Assembly: GCA_030656145.1 (NCBI GenBank) | Contig: JAUSOF010000047.1 | Location: forward strand, 1 to 34,367 | Direction: 5' to 3' | DNA length: 34,367 nt | From: Pseudomonas sp. | GTDB lineage: Bacteria; Pseudomonadota; Gammaproteobacteria; Pseudomonadales; Pseudomonadaceae | Shown here: piece after piece, positions 18,421 to 27,317 of the stretch | Position numbering within the stretch: position 1 is the first letter of the stretch | Layout of the letters: each line of letters starts with the position of its first letter | Notes under the pieces: model-generated | What the model saw: the letters and a program-made list of their open reading frames with translations, nothing else | Told to the model about the DNA's origin: nothing | The model's database searches: none | Program-made: the position numbers and the translations under genes

Positions 18421-19865
18421 GCAAGAGCCTCCGGCGCCAGATGTGGCAGCTGCTTGAAAGCCGCCAGCGCACGGGTGCGGCTGCTGGCCAGATCGACGAT
18501 CGGCCGTGGGTAATCTGTCATGCCGAACAGGCCGCCCATGGCCGCCGGGTTATGGATGTCTTTTTTGTTCAAGCCGGTCAACTCCGGCACCCAGCGGCGA
18601 ATAAAGCTGCCGTCCGGGTCGAAGCGCTGGGATTGGCTGAGCGGATTGAAAATGCGGAAGTACGGCGCCGAATCGGTACCGGTGGATGAACTCCACTGCC
18701 AGCCACCATTGTTGGCCGCCAGGTCGCCGTCGATCAGGTGGCGCATAAAGAAACGCTCGCCTTCGCGCCAGTCGATCAACAGGTTCTTGGTCAGGAACAT
18801 CGCCACGACCATGCGTAGGCGGTTGTGCATCCAGCCGGTTGCAAGCATTTGGCGCATCGCGGCATCGATGATCGGCAAGCCGGTACGGCCCTCTTGCCAG
18901 GCGGCCAGTTCGTCCGGTGCCTGGCGCCAGACCAGGGCGTCGGTGTCTGGACGAAAGGCGCGGTGCATCGATACGCGTGGGTAGCCGACCAGGATGTGTT
19001 TGTAGAACTCGCGCCAAAGCAGCTCGTTGATCCAGGTGACAATGCCGCTATTGCCGCTGTCGAACTCGCCCTGGTTGGCTTGCAGGGCGGCGTGCAGGCA
19101 CTGGCGTGGCGACAGTACGCCGGCGGCGAGGTAGGCGGACAGGCGGCTGGTGCCAGGTTTGGCCGGGAAGTCGCGTTCACTCTGGTAGTAGTTGATCTGC
19201 TCGTCGGCAAACCCCAGCAAACGCTTGTGGGCTTCCTGCTCGCCAGCCGGCCATAGCTCGCGCAGGCTGGCACTGGGTGGCTTGAAACCCGGCACCGCAA
19301 CCGGAATCGGGTCGCTGGCGATATTCAGTGGCGCCTGTGCGCTCGGGTGCTGGATCAGTGCGGGCAGGGCGCTGTGCAAACGCTGGTAACAGACCTTGCG
19401 GAATTGGCTATAGACCTGGAAGTAGCCGCCAGATTTGGTCAGTACGCTGCCAGGCTTGAAAAACAGCTGATCGAGGTGGCTGTGGAAGTTGATGCCGAGC
19501 GCGTCCAGGGCTTGGGCCACCGCCAGGTCACGGCGACTTTCGTGAACGCCATATTCCTCGTTGACCTGCACCGCGGCAATCTGCAATTGCTGGCAGAGCT
19601 CGGCGATCACCTGTGGCGCGGCGCTCCAGTCCTCGGCTTCACGCACCAGCAGGGGCACGTTGAGTGCGGCCAGTTCACGGCTCAACTCGCTCAGGTTGCG
19701 CAGCCAGAAATCGACCTTGCTCGGGGCATCGTCGTGGGCCTGCCATTGCGCGGGGCTGAGCAGAAACACGGCCACCGTTGGCCCTCTGGCCATGGCTGCG
19801 GCCAGTGCGCTGTTGTCCTGCACGCGCAGGTCGGTGCGCAGCCATATCAGTTGTGGCGTAGTCAT
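18417..19865 (-). CDS. phrB: Deoxyribodipyrimidine photolyase (class I CPD type)
   Basis: Light-driven repair of cyclobutane pyrimidine dimers. From ATG 19865 it encodes 482 residues; the open frame upstream lies within the MerR gene and is not conserved. The N-terminal antenna domain starts IWLRTDLRVQDN; FAD-domain motifs include TSRLSAYLAAG at 239-249, ELLWREFY at 281-288 (E281 and W284 match the dimer-contacting E274/W277 of E. coli), N348 in GWMHNRLRM (flavin N5 contact), and GGWQW with W389/W391 of the electron-transfer Trp chain. All key residues are intact, so it is a photolyase rather than a degenerate cryptochrome. It overlaps the MerR gene by 4 nt. Confidence 0.96.
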   Translation of the reverse strand: MTTPQLIWLRTDLRVQDNSALAAAMARGPTVAVFLLSPAQWQAHDDAPSKVDFWLRNLSELSRELAALNVPLLVREAEDWSAAPQVIAELCQQLQIAAVQVNEEYGVHESRRDLAVAQALDALGINFHSHLDQLFFKPGSVLTKSGGYFQVYSQFRKVCYQRLHSALPALIQHPSAQAPLNIASDPIPVAVPGFKPPSASLRELWPAGEQEAHKRLLGFADEQINYYQSERDFPAKPGTSRLSAYLAAGVLSPRQCLHAALQANQGEFDSGNSGIVTWINELLWREFYKHILVGYPRVSMHRAFRPDTDALVWRQAPDELAAWQEGRTGLPIIDAAMRQMLATGWMHNRLRMVVAMFLTKNLLIDWREGERFFMRHLIDGDLAANNGGWQWSSSTGTDSAPYFRIFNPLSQSQRFDPDGSFIRRWVPELTGLNKKDIHNPAAMGGLFGMTDYPRPIVDLASSRTRALAAFKQLPHLAPEALA

Positions 19866-20824
19866 TGGCTGTCCAGCAGGTTGAGGTCGGAGAGAATTTG
19901 CAGGGCGCTTAGCGGGTCTTGCGCCATGCCCAGCGCACTGTTCTGCTGAGTCAAGGCCTGCAACTCCTGGTGATGAATGTGCGCCGCAGGACCGATGACC
20001 AGGCACGGACATTCATAGCCGGCCTGCAAGCGTGGCCAATGTGTGCTGTTCAAGGCTTGGCTGGAATACAGCAGCAACGCCTTGGGCTGGATGTGCTCGA
20101 TTGCCATGGCCAGTTCTGCTGGCGGCAATGGCCAGTCGAACACCTCTACTGCCGAGCCGGCGCTGCTGGCCAGCCAGGCGGTTAGCCACAGGCCGGGCTC
20201 CATCGGCAGGTCGGAAAGATTGACCATCAGCAGCGGTGCGCCGCCCTGCTGGCGGTTGTTGTGATAGAGCCGCGCGCCTAGCTTGCTGCGCAGCCAGGAG
20301 TAAAAGAACACCCGTTCGGCCTGGGCGCCAAACTGGCCACGCCAGCGCAGCTCAAGGGCATCGAGCAGTGGCAGCAGCAGCTGTTTGCACAGGGTATGCG
20401 GCGGGTAGAGGGCCAGTTCGCTATTGAAACACTCGTCCAGGCGCCGTTCCGCCAGGTTGCAGATGGCTTCCTGCAGGTGCTGGCATTTTTCATCCCATTG
20501 CGAAGTGGCTTCGGCAAACGCCGGCTGGTTGGCGCGCAGCAGGCCTTTGACCTGGCCAACCGAGACGCCCCGGTTGAGCCAGGTGAGGATGGTCTGGACT
20601 TGCGCCACATGTTCGTCCGAATACAGACGATGGCCCTTTGGCGTGCGGTGCGGCACGATCAGGCCATAGCGGCGCTCCCAGGCGCGCAGGGTTACGGCAT
20701 TCACGCCGGTAAGCCGGGCCACGTCGCGAATCGGCAGAAAACCCTTGGCCAATGCGTTCTGGTAGTCATCGCCGGCCGCAGTAGGTTCGTCGTGGTCGGT
20801 GAGTTGCTGAGTCGGTTCGTCCAT
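19862..20824 (-). CDS. MerR-family regulator, LitR/CarH-like without the B12-binding His
   Basis: Encodes 320 residues from ATG 20824, 2 nt after the upstream stop (a TTG at 20830 is an alternative). An N-terminal MerR winged helix (LPIRDVARLTGVNAVTLRAW, 30-49; RTPKGHRLYS, 60-69) is followed by a helical bundle (about 105-190) and a Rossmann-like domain (about 195-290), the CarH/LitR layout. At the place of the cobalamin motif ExHxxG it has L-P-M-E-P-G (206-211), so the cobalt-ligating His is Met208; the EH of the Wx9EH motif reads E170-R171. This fits the B12-independent class II LitR proteins such as P. putida PplR1. It probably controls its own operon through the operators at 21818-21891. 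Confidence 0.88.
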   Translation of the reverse strand: MDEPTQQLTDHDEPTAAGDDYQNALAKGFLPIRDVARLTGVNAVTLRAWERRYGLIVPHRTPKGHRLYSDEHVAQVQTILTWLNRGVSVGQVKGLLRANQPAFAEATSQWDEKCQHLQEAICNLAERRLDECFNSELALYPPHTLCKQLLLPLLDALELRWRGQFGAQAERVFFYSWLRSKLGARLYHNNRQQGGAPLLMVNLSDLPMEPGLWLTAWLASSAGSAVEVFDWPLPPAELAMAIEHIQPKALLLYSSQALNSTHWPRLQAGYECPCLVIGPAAHIHHQELQALTQQNSALGMAQDPLSALQILSDLNLLDSQ

Positions 20825-20826
20825 GT

Positions 20827-21795
20827 TCAAAGGGCATTACGCAGGCTGAGGTTTTCTGGGTGTGGCTGCAGGTAAACCTGCGTAGCTACATAGTTGTCCG
20901 GGTGGCGGCGGAAATGATGCTTGAGCATGGTGAGGGGGACTACCAGCGGCACGATGCCGTTGCGGTATTGGCCAATCAGCTGCTGCATTTCCTGACGTTC
21001 TACGCTGCTCAGGGCCTGCTTGAGGTGGCCGCTGAGGTGCTGCAATGTGTTGCTGTGAGTGCGCCGGGTCGCGCACTTCTTCAGCGCTGCCATCAGTTCG
21101 CTGAAGTAGCGCGGTGCCAGTTCCTGCAGATCATGCTGGTGCAGGTTGCCGAGCAGGCGACCGAGCGCTTTGTATTGCAGCGGATGGGTGGCCATCAGCA
21201 GGTATTTGTAGCGCGAGTGGAAGTCCAGCAGCGACTTGCGGCTCAGGCCGTCACGCAGCAATTGCTGCCATTGGGCGTAGGCGAATACACGCGTGATGAA
21301 GTTCTCGCGCAAGATTGGGTCGTTGAGCCGACCGTCTTCTTCCACTGGCAGGTCAGGGCGCCGGGCACAGAATGCCTCGGCGTATATGCCGCGGCCCTTG
21401 GGTTCGCTAGGGCGGCCGTTTTCCTGGTAGACCTTGACCCGCTCCAGGCCGCAGGACGGCGATTGCTGCATGAAGATGTAGCCGCAGATATCGTCCAGTT
21501 CTCCCGCCATTTGGGCGCCATAGGCAGCCAGGGGTTCAGTGACGTCGCGCTCACGCTGCACGGTGCCCACTGCGCGGGGCGCTGCCGGGTCACCGACCAG
21601 GCGGATAGGTTCGCGCGGGGTGCCCAAGCCAATTGCCACTTCGGGGCACAGTGGGACGAAATCGAAATGCTCTGTAAGGGTGCGGCTACACAACCGTGAT
21701 TCCTTGTGGCCGCCGTTGTAGCGCACTTCAGCGCCCAGCAGGCAGGCACTGATGGCAAGTTTGAGTTTGCTGGAGGCGACTTGGGATGGGTTCAT
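20827..21795 (-). CDS. DUF523-DUF1722 protein (TudS-type thiouracil desulfidase)
   Basis: Encodes 322 residues with two domains: DUF523 (about 10-150) and DUF1722 (about 180-315; E. coli YbgA, which lies next to phr, has this second domain). DUF523 proteins of the TudS group hold a [4Fe-4S] cluster on three Cys and remove sulfur from thiouracil or 4-thio-UMP; the matching cysteines here are C18 (ISACLLG), C50 (VPLCPE) and C115 (QSPSCG). 4-Thiouridine in tRNA is the main near-UV target in bacteria, so coupling to photolyase makes biological sense. First gene of the operon, ATG at 21795 with AGAGG upstream. Confidence 0.88.
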   Translation of the reverse strand: MNPSQVASSKLKLAISACLLGAEVRYNGGHKESRLCSRTLTEHFDFVPLCPEVAIGLGTPREPIRLVGDPAAPRAVGTVQRERDVTEPLAAYGAQMAGELDDICGYIFMQQSPSCGLERVKVYQENGRPSEPKGRGIYAEAFCARRPDLPVEEDGRLNDPILRENFITRVFAYAQWQQLLRDGLSRKSLLDFHSRYKYLLMATHPLQYKALGRLLGNLHQHDLQELAPRYFSELMAALKKCATRRTHSNTLQHLSGHLKQALSSVERQEMQQLIGQYRNGIVPLVVPLTMLKHHFRRHPDNYVATQVYLQPHPENLSLRNAL

Positions 21796-21817
21796 GGCAC
21801 AACCTCTGATGGCTACT

Positions 21818-21841
21818 TGTACATAAATTGAATAATGTACA
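21818..21841. promoter_or_regulatory. LitR/PplR-type operator, site 1
   Basis: Perfect TGTACA (21818-21823), 12 nt, TGTACA (21836-21841). This agrees fully with the consensus T(G/A)TACA-N12-TGTA(C/T)A that I recall for P. putida PplR1. It lies just downstream of the predicted transcription start, between promoter and the first gene, a position suited to blocking transcription. Confidence 0.8.
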
Positions 21842-21851
21842 ACTTGTGTTC

Positions 21852-21879
21852 ATCATAGGTGTGTTGTTGTTCAAGTCAA
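21852..21879 (-). promoter_or_regulatory. Sigma70 promoter of the photolyase operon
   Basis: On the minus strand: -35 TTGACT (21879-21874), 16-bp spacer, -10 TATGAT (21857-21852). Transcription should begin near 21845, leaving a leader of about 50 nt before ATG 21795. It is one of the best promoter matches in the window. The -35 lies inside operator site 2. Confidence 0.7.
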
Positions 21880-21891
21880 ATACTTTGTACA
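21868..21891. promoter_or_regulatory. LitR/PplR-type operator, site 2
   Basis: TGTTCA (21868-21873), 12 nt, TGTACA (21886-21891): one mismatch from site 1, exactly 50 bp from it, which puts both on about the same face of the helix. The 12-nt spacer contains the -35 hexamer, so a bound regulator would cover the polymerase site. Confidence 0.75.
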
Positions 21892-22004
21892 ACTGTTGTG
21901 CTGGATTTGCGTGGTGGGCTGGTCTTGGCCGGCCAGCGACTCGCCCGTGCTTGGTCTGCAGTGATCAGGGAGGGGCTGGTTTAATGGTGCGTGCTCCTAG
22001 CATT

Positions 22005-22022
22005 CTGCTGCAGCTGCAGCAG
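22005..22022. repeat. Perfect 18-bp palindrome
   Basis: CTGCTGCAGCTGCAGCAG lies 17 bp beyond the stop of the Trp-rich gene (22039). It has no U-tract on either strand, so it is not a canonical terminator, but it is the only strong structure in the 243-bp gap up to the operon promoter region and may protect the 3' end or bind a protein. Confidence 0.45.
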
Positions 22023-22038
22023 GTTGATCAAAAACGGG

Positions 22039-23276
<1,238 letters not shown>

Positions 23277-23416
23277 TTAACTTCAGATCACTCGCATGCG
23301 CTCGACTATGCAGTGTTGGAATCGGCCTCGGCAAGATGCTTGCTGTCGGGGCCGACTGGTGTTGTGTCAATCAGCAACTGTGAATTGCTTCAGGGGCGGT
23401 CTGCGCCGGTTACGAC

Positions 23417-23441
23417 GCGCCGAGCCCTTCTGGCTCGGCGC
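23417..23441. other. Strong 10-bp hairpin
   Basis: GCGCCGAGCC (23417-23426) pairs perfectly with GGCTCGGCGC (23432-23441) around a 5-nt loop. It has no T-run on either strand. It could be a minus-strand attenuator between the operator and the renalase-like gene, or a REP relic. Confidence 0.5.
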
Positions 23442-23528
23442 TATCGGTAGTGCGCGACCAAGCCTCATTTCGGCGAAGCGCGGCTCATGGCGGGAGCGAC
23501 CATCACTCAGGCGTTTTCGTGCCGCAGG

Positions 23529-23633
23529 TCACACCCCGGCGGTTGAGCTGCATGCACCGTTTGCGCAGTTGCATGGCGGCCAATCCACGTATGTGCGCTT
23601 CACCAGGTGGCCCTCTCGGCCTTTACGGGTCAT
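23529..23633 (-). CDS. Possible 34-residue Cys-containing peptide
   Basis: A short frame from ATG 23633 to TGA 23529 reads MTRKGREGHLVKRTYVDWPP and then a C-x-C-x4-C segment (CNCANGAC). It begins 29 bp after a TATAAA that abuts the LitR-type operator, so it would be the first frame on a light-controlled minus-strand transcript. No clear Shine-Dalgarno, no family recognised; it may be chance. Confidence 0.25.
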   Translation of the reverse strand: MTRKGREGHLVKRTYVDWPPCNCANGACSSTAGV

Positions 23634-23672
23634 GTCTTCGGCTACATTTAAGGCTACGCTTTATACAAAACC

Positions 23673-23696
23673 TATACAATATTGTTTGTATGTACA
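23673..23696. promoter_or_regulatory. LitR/PplR-type operator, site 3
   Basis: TATACA (23673-23678), 12 nt, TGTACA (23691-23696), an exact match to T(G/A)TACA-N12-TGTA(C/T)A. A further TATACA half-site lies at 23662-23667. It is placed between the divergent renalase-like/TIGR02450 genes and TIGR01777-hemH; a TATAAA on the minus strand lies 5 bp away, but I cannot fix which promoter it controls. Confidence 0.72.
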
Positions 23697-23825
23697 GGGA
23701 TTATCGGATTCAATCGTGTCTAGTTCATATTAAAGACAATCTTGAGCTGGATTAAAGGCACGTTGCCCGGCCATAAGTCAGACTGATGGTCATCAGATTG
23801 GCTAACGTAACGCTAGGAGGATGCC

Positions 23826-24728
23826 ATGCACATATTGCTCACCGGTGGGACCGGCCTGATCGGTCGTGGTCTTTGTCAGCATTGGGCGCTGCAGGGCCAC
23901 CAGTTGACGGTGTGGAGCCGCAGTCCGCAGCAGGTTGCGGGGCTTTGCGGGGCGCAGGTGCGCGGCATCGGCCGGCTTGAAGAATTAGGCGACGAACCGG
24001 TGGATGCGGTGGTCAATCTGGCCGGTGCGCCGATTGCTGACCGGCCCTGGAGCAGCAAGCGCAAGAGCCTGCTCTGGGCCAGTCGTGTCGCCCTTACCGA
24101 GCAGCTGCTGAGCTGGTTGCAGGCGCGCGCAAACAAGCCGCGGGTATTGTTGTCCGGTTCGGCAGTGGGCTGGTATGGCGATGGTGGCGAGCGCGAGCTG
24201 CACGAAGATACGCCGCCGGTCAGCGAGGATTTCGCCGCCCAGCTGTGCGGCGCCTGGGAGGAAACCGCGCAGCGCGCCGAAGCCATGGGCATTCGCGTGG
24301 TGTTGGTGCGCACCGGGCTGGTACTGGCCAGGGACGGCGGCTTTCTCAAGCGCCTGTTACTGCCGTTCAAGCTTGGCCTGGGCGGACGTTTGGGTGATGG
24401 TCGGCAGTGGATGCCGTGGGTGCATCTGGCCGATCAAATTGCCCTGATGGATTTTCTCTTGCATCAGGAGCAGGCCAGCGGTCCATATAATGCCTGTTCC
24501 CCACACCCGGTGCGCAATGCCGAGTTTACCCGCGCGCTGGGCCGCGCCCTGCACCGTCCGGCGCTACTGCCGGTGCCGGGCTTGCTGTTGCGCGTCGGCC
24601 TGGGTGAGTTGTCTGGTTTGCTGCTGGGCGGTCAGCGCGCATTGCCGGTTCGCCTGAGCGAAGCCGGCTTTAGTTTTCGTTTCACCGATCTGGATACGGC
24701 CCTGGCAGATTTGCTGGGTCGACACTGA
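23826..24728 (+). CDS. TIGR01777 epimerase-like protein (SDR39U1/YfcH)
   Basis: Encodes 300 residues of an extended SDR. The cofactor motif GGTGLIG is at 7-13, the middle carries LLSGSAVGWYGD, and the C-terminus is the DUF1731 domain (SLRF/FRFTDLDTALADLL type). YfcH-like proteins bind NADP(H), but the substrate is not established. A perfect AGGAGG precedes the ATG, so translation should be efficient. hemH follows after 16 nt in the same direction, likely one transcript. Confidence 0.92.
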   Translation: MHILLTGGTGLIGRGLCQHWALQGHQLTVWSRSPQQVAGLCGAQVRGIGRLEELGDEPVDAVVNLAGAPIADRPWSSKRKSLLWASRVALTEQLLSWLQARANKPRVLLSGSAVGWYGDGGERELHEDTPPVSEDFAAQLCGAWEETAQRAEAMGIRVVLVRTGLVLARDGGFLKRLLLPFKLGLGGRLGDGRQWMPWVHLADQIALMDFLLHQEQASGPYNACSPHPVRNAEFTRALGRALHRPALLPVPGLLLRVGLGELSGLLLGGQRALPVRLSEAGFSFRFTDLDTALADLLGRH

Positions 24729-24744
24729 CTGATAAGGATTCTGC

Positions 24745-25767
24745 ATGAGTAATCACGCCCTGCTGCTGGTCAACCTGGGCTCACCCGCGTCGACCGAAGT
24801 AGCTGATGTAAGGCGCTACCTCAATCAATTTCTGATGGACCCCTATGTAGTCGACCTGCCCTGGCCGTTACGCCGGTTGCTGGTGTCGCTGATTCTGATC
24901 AAGCGTCCCGCCGCTTCAGCCCACGCCTATGCGTCGATCTGGTGGGAGGACGGTTCGCCTCTGGTGGTATTGAGCAAGCGCCTGCAGGCGGCCATGAAGG
25001 CGCAGTGGACCCACGGCCCGGTCGAGTTGGCAATGCGCTACGGCGAGCCGTCGATCAATACCGTACTCCAGCGTCTGGCAGCGCAAGGCATCAAGCAGGT
25101 GACACTGGCGCCGCTTTATCCGCAGTTTGCCGATAGCACCACGACCACGGTGATCGAGGAAGCCAAGCGGGCAGTGCGCGCGGGCAACCTGGACATGCGT
25201 TTCTCCTTGCTGGCGCCGTTCTATGACCAGCCGGAATATATCGATGCCCTGGTCGAGAGCGCCAAGCCTTACCTGGAGCAGGACTTTGATCACCTGTTGT
25301 TGAGCTTTCACGGCTTGCCGGAGCGCCATCTGCGCAAGCTTGACCCGAGCAAGCATTGCCTCAAAGGCCCCGATTGCTGCCAGACGGCGCCGCCGCAAGT
25401 GCTCGCGACCTGCTACCGCGCGCAATGCATGCGCAGCGCAGCAGCTTTTGCCGAACGTATGGGCCTGCGGCCCGAGCAGTGGTCGGTGTCCTTCCAGTCG
25501 CGTCTGGGGCGGGATAAATGGATCGAGCCCTACACCGAGAGCCGTCTCGAAGAGTTGGCCGGGCAGGGCGTCAAGAAGCTGTTGGTCATGTGCCCGGCGT
25601 TCGTTGCCGACTGCATCGAAACCCTGGAGGAGATCGGCGATCGCGGTCTTGAGCAGTTTGTCGCGGCGGGTGGCGAAAGCCTGCAGCTGGTGCCCTGCCT
25701 CAACGACCACCCGCGCTGGGTGGCCGCGCTGAAGACCCTCAGCGAGCGTGCACCGCTAATGCTCTAG
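24745..25767 (+). CDS. hemH: Ferrochelatase
   Basis: Inserts Fe2+ into protoporphyrin IX (or coproporphyrin, depending on the pathway) in heme synthesis. Encodes 340 residues; start [14 protein letters not shown], active-site H189 in [10 protein letters not shown] and the Glu pair in DCIETLEE near 292-296. A cysteine-rich segment, C205-C228 (HCLKGPDCC and later Cys), may carry a metal or cluster, as internal Cys groups do in some bacterial ferrochelatases. Free protoporphyrin is a strong photosensitiser and hemH mutants are light-sensitive, which fits a gene downstream of a light-type operator. AAGGA precedes the ATG. Confidence 0.96.
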   Translation: MSNHALLLVNLGSPASTEVADVRRYLNQFLMDPYVVDLPWPLRRLLVSLILIKRPAASAHAYASIWWEDGSPLVVLSKRLQAAMKAQWTHGPVELAMRYGEPSINTVLQRLAAQGIKQVTLAPLYPQFADSTTTTVIEEAKRAVRAGNLDMRFSLLAPFYDQPEYIDALVESAKPYLEQDFDHLLLSFHGLPERHLRKLDPSKHCLKGPDCCQTAPPQVLATCYRAQCMRSAAAFAERMGLRPEQWSVSFQSRLGRDKWIEPYTESRLEELAGQGVKKLLVMCPAFVADCIETLEEIGDRGLEQFVAAGGESLQLVPCLNDHPRWVAALKTLSERAPLML

Positions 25768-25961
25768 CAGTCCGCTTCCTTGCCTACGCTTGCAGTGGAC
25801 CGCTAACCGAGTATCAGGTGGATGTATTAGCTCGAAAGGATGCCGTGCATTCGCCTGACTGATAACACCTACGGGCGATACTCATCGCGTTGTATCTCGA
25901 CCTAAGCTGGCAGCTCATTCAACCGTCGTGCAGCGCACCTGCGCTGCCGAGGAGACTGCCA

Positions 25962-27293
25962 GTGCCCAACAACAATAACGGCTATCCCTCCAGTGCCCGC
26001 GCCTGGACTACTGTCGCCATTTTGATGGTGGCCTATGTGCTGTCGTTTATCGATCGGCAGATTCTCAACCTGTTGGTGGAGCCGATCCGTCGCGATCTGA
26101 TGATCAGCGACACGCAGATGAGCCTGCTGATGGGCTTGTCCTTCGCCCTGTTCTACACCGTTTGCGGTATTCCCCTGGGGCGCCTGGCCGATACCAAGAG
26201 CCGGCGCGGCCTGATCGCCATCGGTGTGCTGTTCTGGAGTGCGGCCACTGCAGCCTGCGGCATGGCCAAGTTGTACTGGCAGTTTCTGATCTGCCGGATT
26301 GGTGTCGGTGTCGGTGAGGCGGCCCTATCGCCAGCGGCGTATTCGCTGATTGCCGACAGCTTTCCGGCCGAGCGCCGTGCTACTGCAATCAGCGTGTATT
26401 CGATGGGTGTCTACCTGGGCTCGGGTCTGGCCTTTCTGCTTGGCGGCCTGGTCATCCAGTTCGCCTCGGCCCAGGGCGATGTGCTACTGCCAGTGGTCGG
26501 CGAAGTACGGCCCTGGCAGTTGATCTTCCTGATTCTGGGCGTGGCTGGGGTGCTCTTTACCCTGCTGATGTTGGCAGTCAAGGAACCAGCCCGGCGTGGT
26601 GTCGGTGCCGGCGTCGCGGTGCCGCTGGCCGATGTCGGCCGCTATATTCGCGCCAACAAGCGCACTGTGCTTTGCCATAACTTCGGCTTCGCCGGCCTGG
26701 CCTTCGCTGGCTACGGCAGTGCGGCCTGGATTCCGACGTTCTTCATTCGCACCTATGGCTGGGACGCCGGTCAGGTCGGCATCATCTACGGCAGCATCGT
26801 CGCGGTGTTCGGTTGCCTGGGCATCGTCTTCGGCGGGCGCCTGGCCGACTGGATGGCCAAGCGTGGCAGCAGTGACGCCAACATGCGCGTCGGCCTGTAT
26901 GCAGCCATTGGCGCGGTGCCGTGTGTGCTGGCCTTCCCACTGATGGAAACTGCGCTGTGGGCGGCGATTCTGACTGCGCCGGCGGTGTTTTTCCTGAGCA
27001 TGCCGTTCGGTGTGGCGCCGGCGGCGATCCAGGAAATCATGCCCAACTCGATGCGCGGTCAGGCGTCGGCGATCTACCTGTTCGTGATTACCCTGATCGG
27101 CCTGGGCATCGGCCCGACCGCCGTGGCGCTGGTCACCGACTACGTCTTCGCCGACGACATGGCACTGCGCTACTCGCTGCTGATCGTCACCAGCATCGCG
27201 GTATTCAGCTCGATTGTGCTGCTGAGCATGAGCCTCAAGCCCTACCGGGAAAGTGTGGTGCGCCTGCAGCAGTGGGCGGCAGAACCGGCCTGA
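25962..27293 (+). CDS. MFS transporter (spinster-like)
   Basis: Encodes 443 residues from GTG 25962, chosen because GAGGAGA lies 8 nt upstream and the first membrane helix then starts near residue 16; the open frame extends 24 codons further without similarity. About 12 membrane segments are visible, with DRQILNLL in helix 1 and the motif-A loop PLGRLADTKSRR between helices 2 and 3. Similar proteins are annotated as spinster-type or sugar/organic-acid permeases; the substrate cannot be told. It lies 194 bp after hemH and ends facing uraA. Confidence 0.9.
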   Translation: MPNNNNGYPSSARAWTTVAILMVAYVLSFIDRQILNLLVEPIRRDLMISDTQMSLLMGLSFALFYTVCGIPLGRLADTKSRRGLIAIGVLFWSAATAACGMAKLYWQFLICRIGVGVGEAALSPAAYSLIADSFPAERRATAISVYSMGVYLGSGLAFLLGGLVIQFASAQGDVLLPVVGEVRPWQLIFLILGVAGVLFTLLMLAVKEPARRGVGAGVAVPLADVGRYIRANKRTVLCHNFGFAGLAFAGYGSAAWIPTFFIRTYGWDAGQVGIIYGSIVAVFGCLGIVFGGRLADWMAKRGSSDANMRVGLYAAIGAVPCVLAFPLMETALWAAILTAPAVFFLSMPFGVAPAAIQEIMPNSMRGQASAIYLFVITLIGLGIGPTAVALVTDYVFADDMALRYSLLIVTSIAVFSSIVLLSMSLKPYRESVVRLQQWAAEPA

Positions 27294-27317
27294 GGATCGG
27301 TCCAGGCCTCGGGGGTG

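Noticed and set aside
19866..20012. 49-residue N-terminal extension of photolyase
   Set aside because: It lies inside the MerR gene in another frame; ATG 19865 starts the conserved sequence and overlaps the MerR stop by 4 nt.
22005..22022. 18-bp palindrome as an intrinsic terminator
   Set aside because: No U-tract follows on either strand; kept only as a repeat.
23296..23755. Plus-strand open frames of 145 and 101 codons in the divergent gap
   Set aside because: Composition is Arg/Ser/Cys-rich like frames read by chance in GC-rich DNA, there are no Shine-Dalgarno sites, and they run over the hairpin and the operator.
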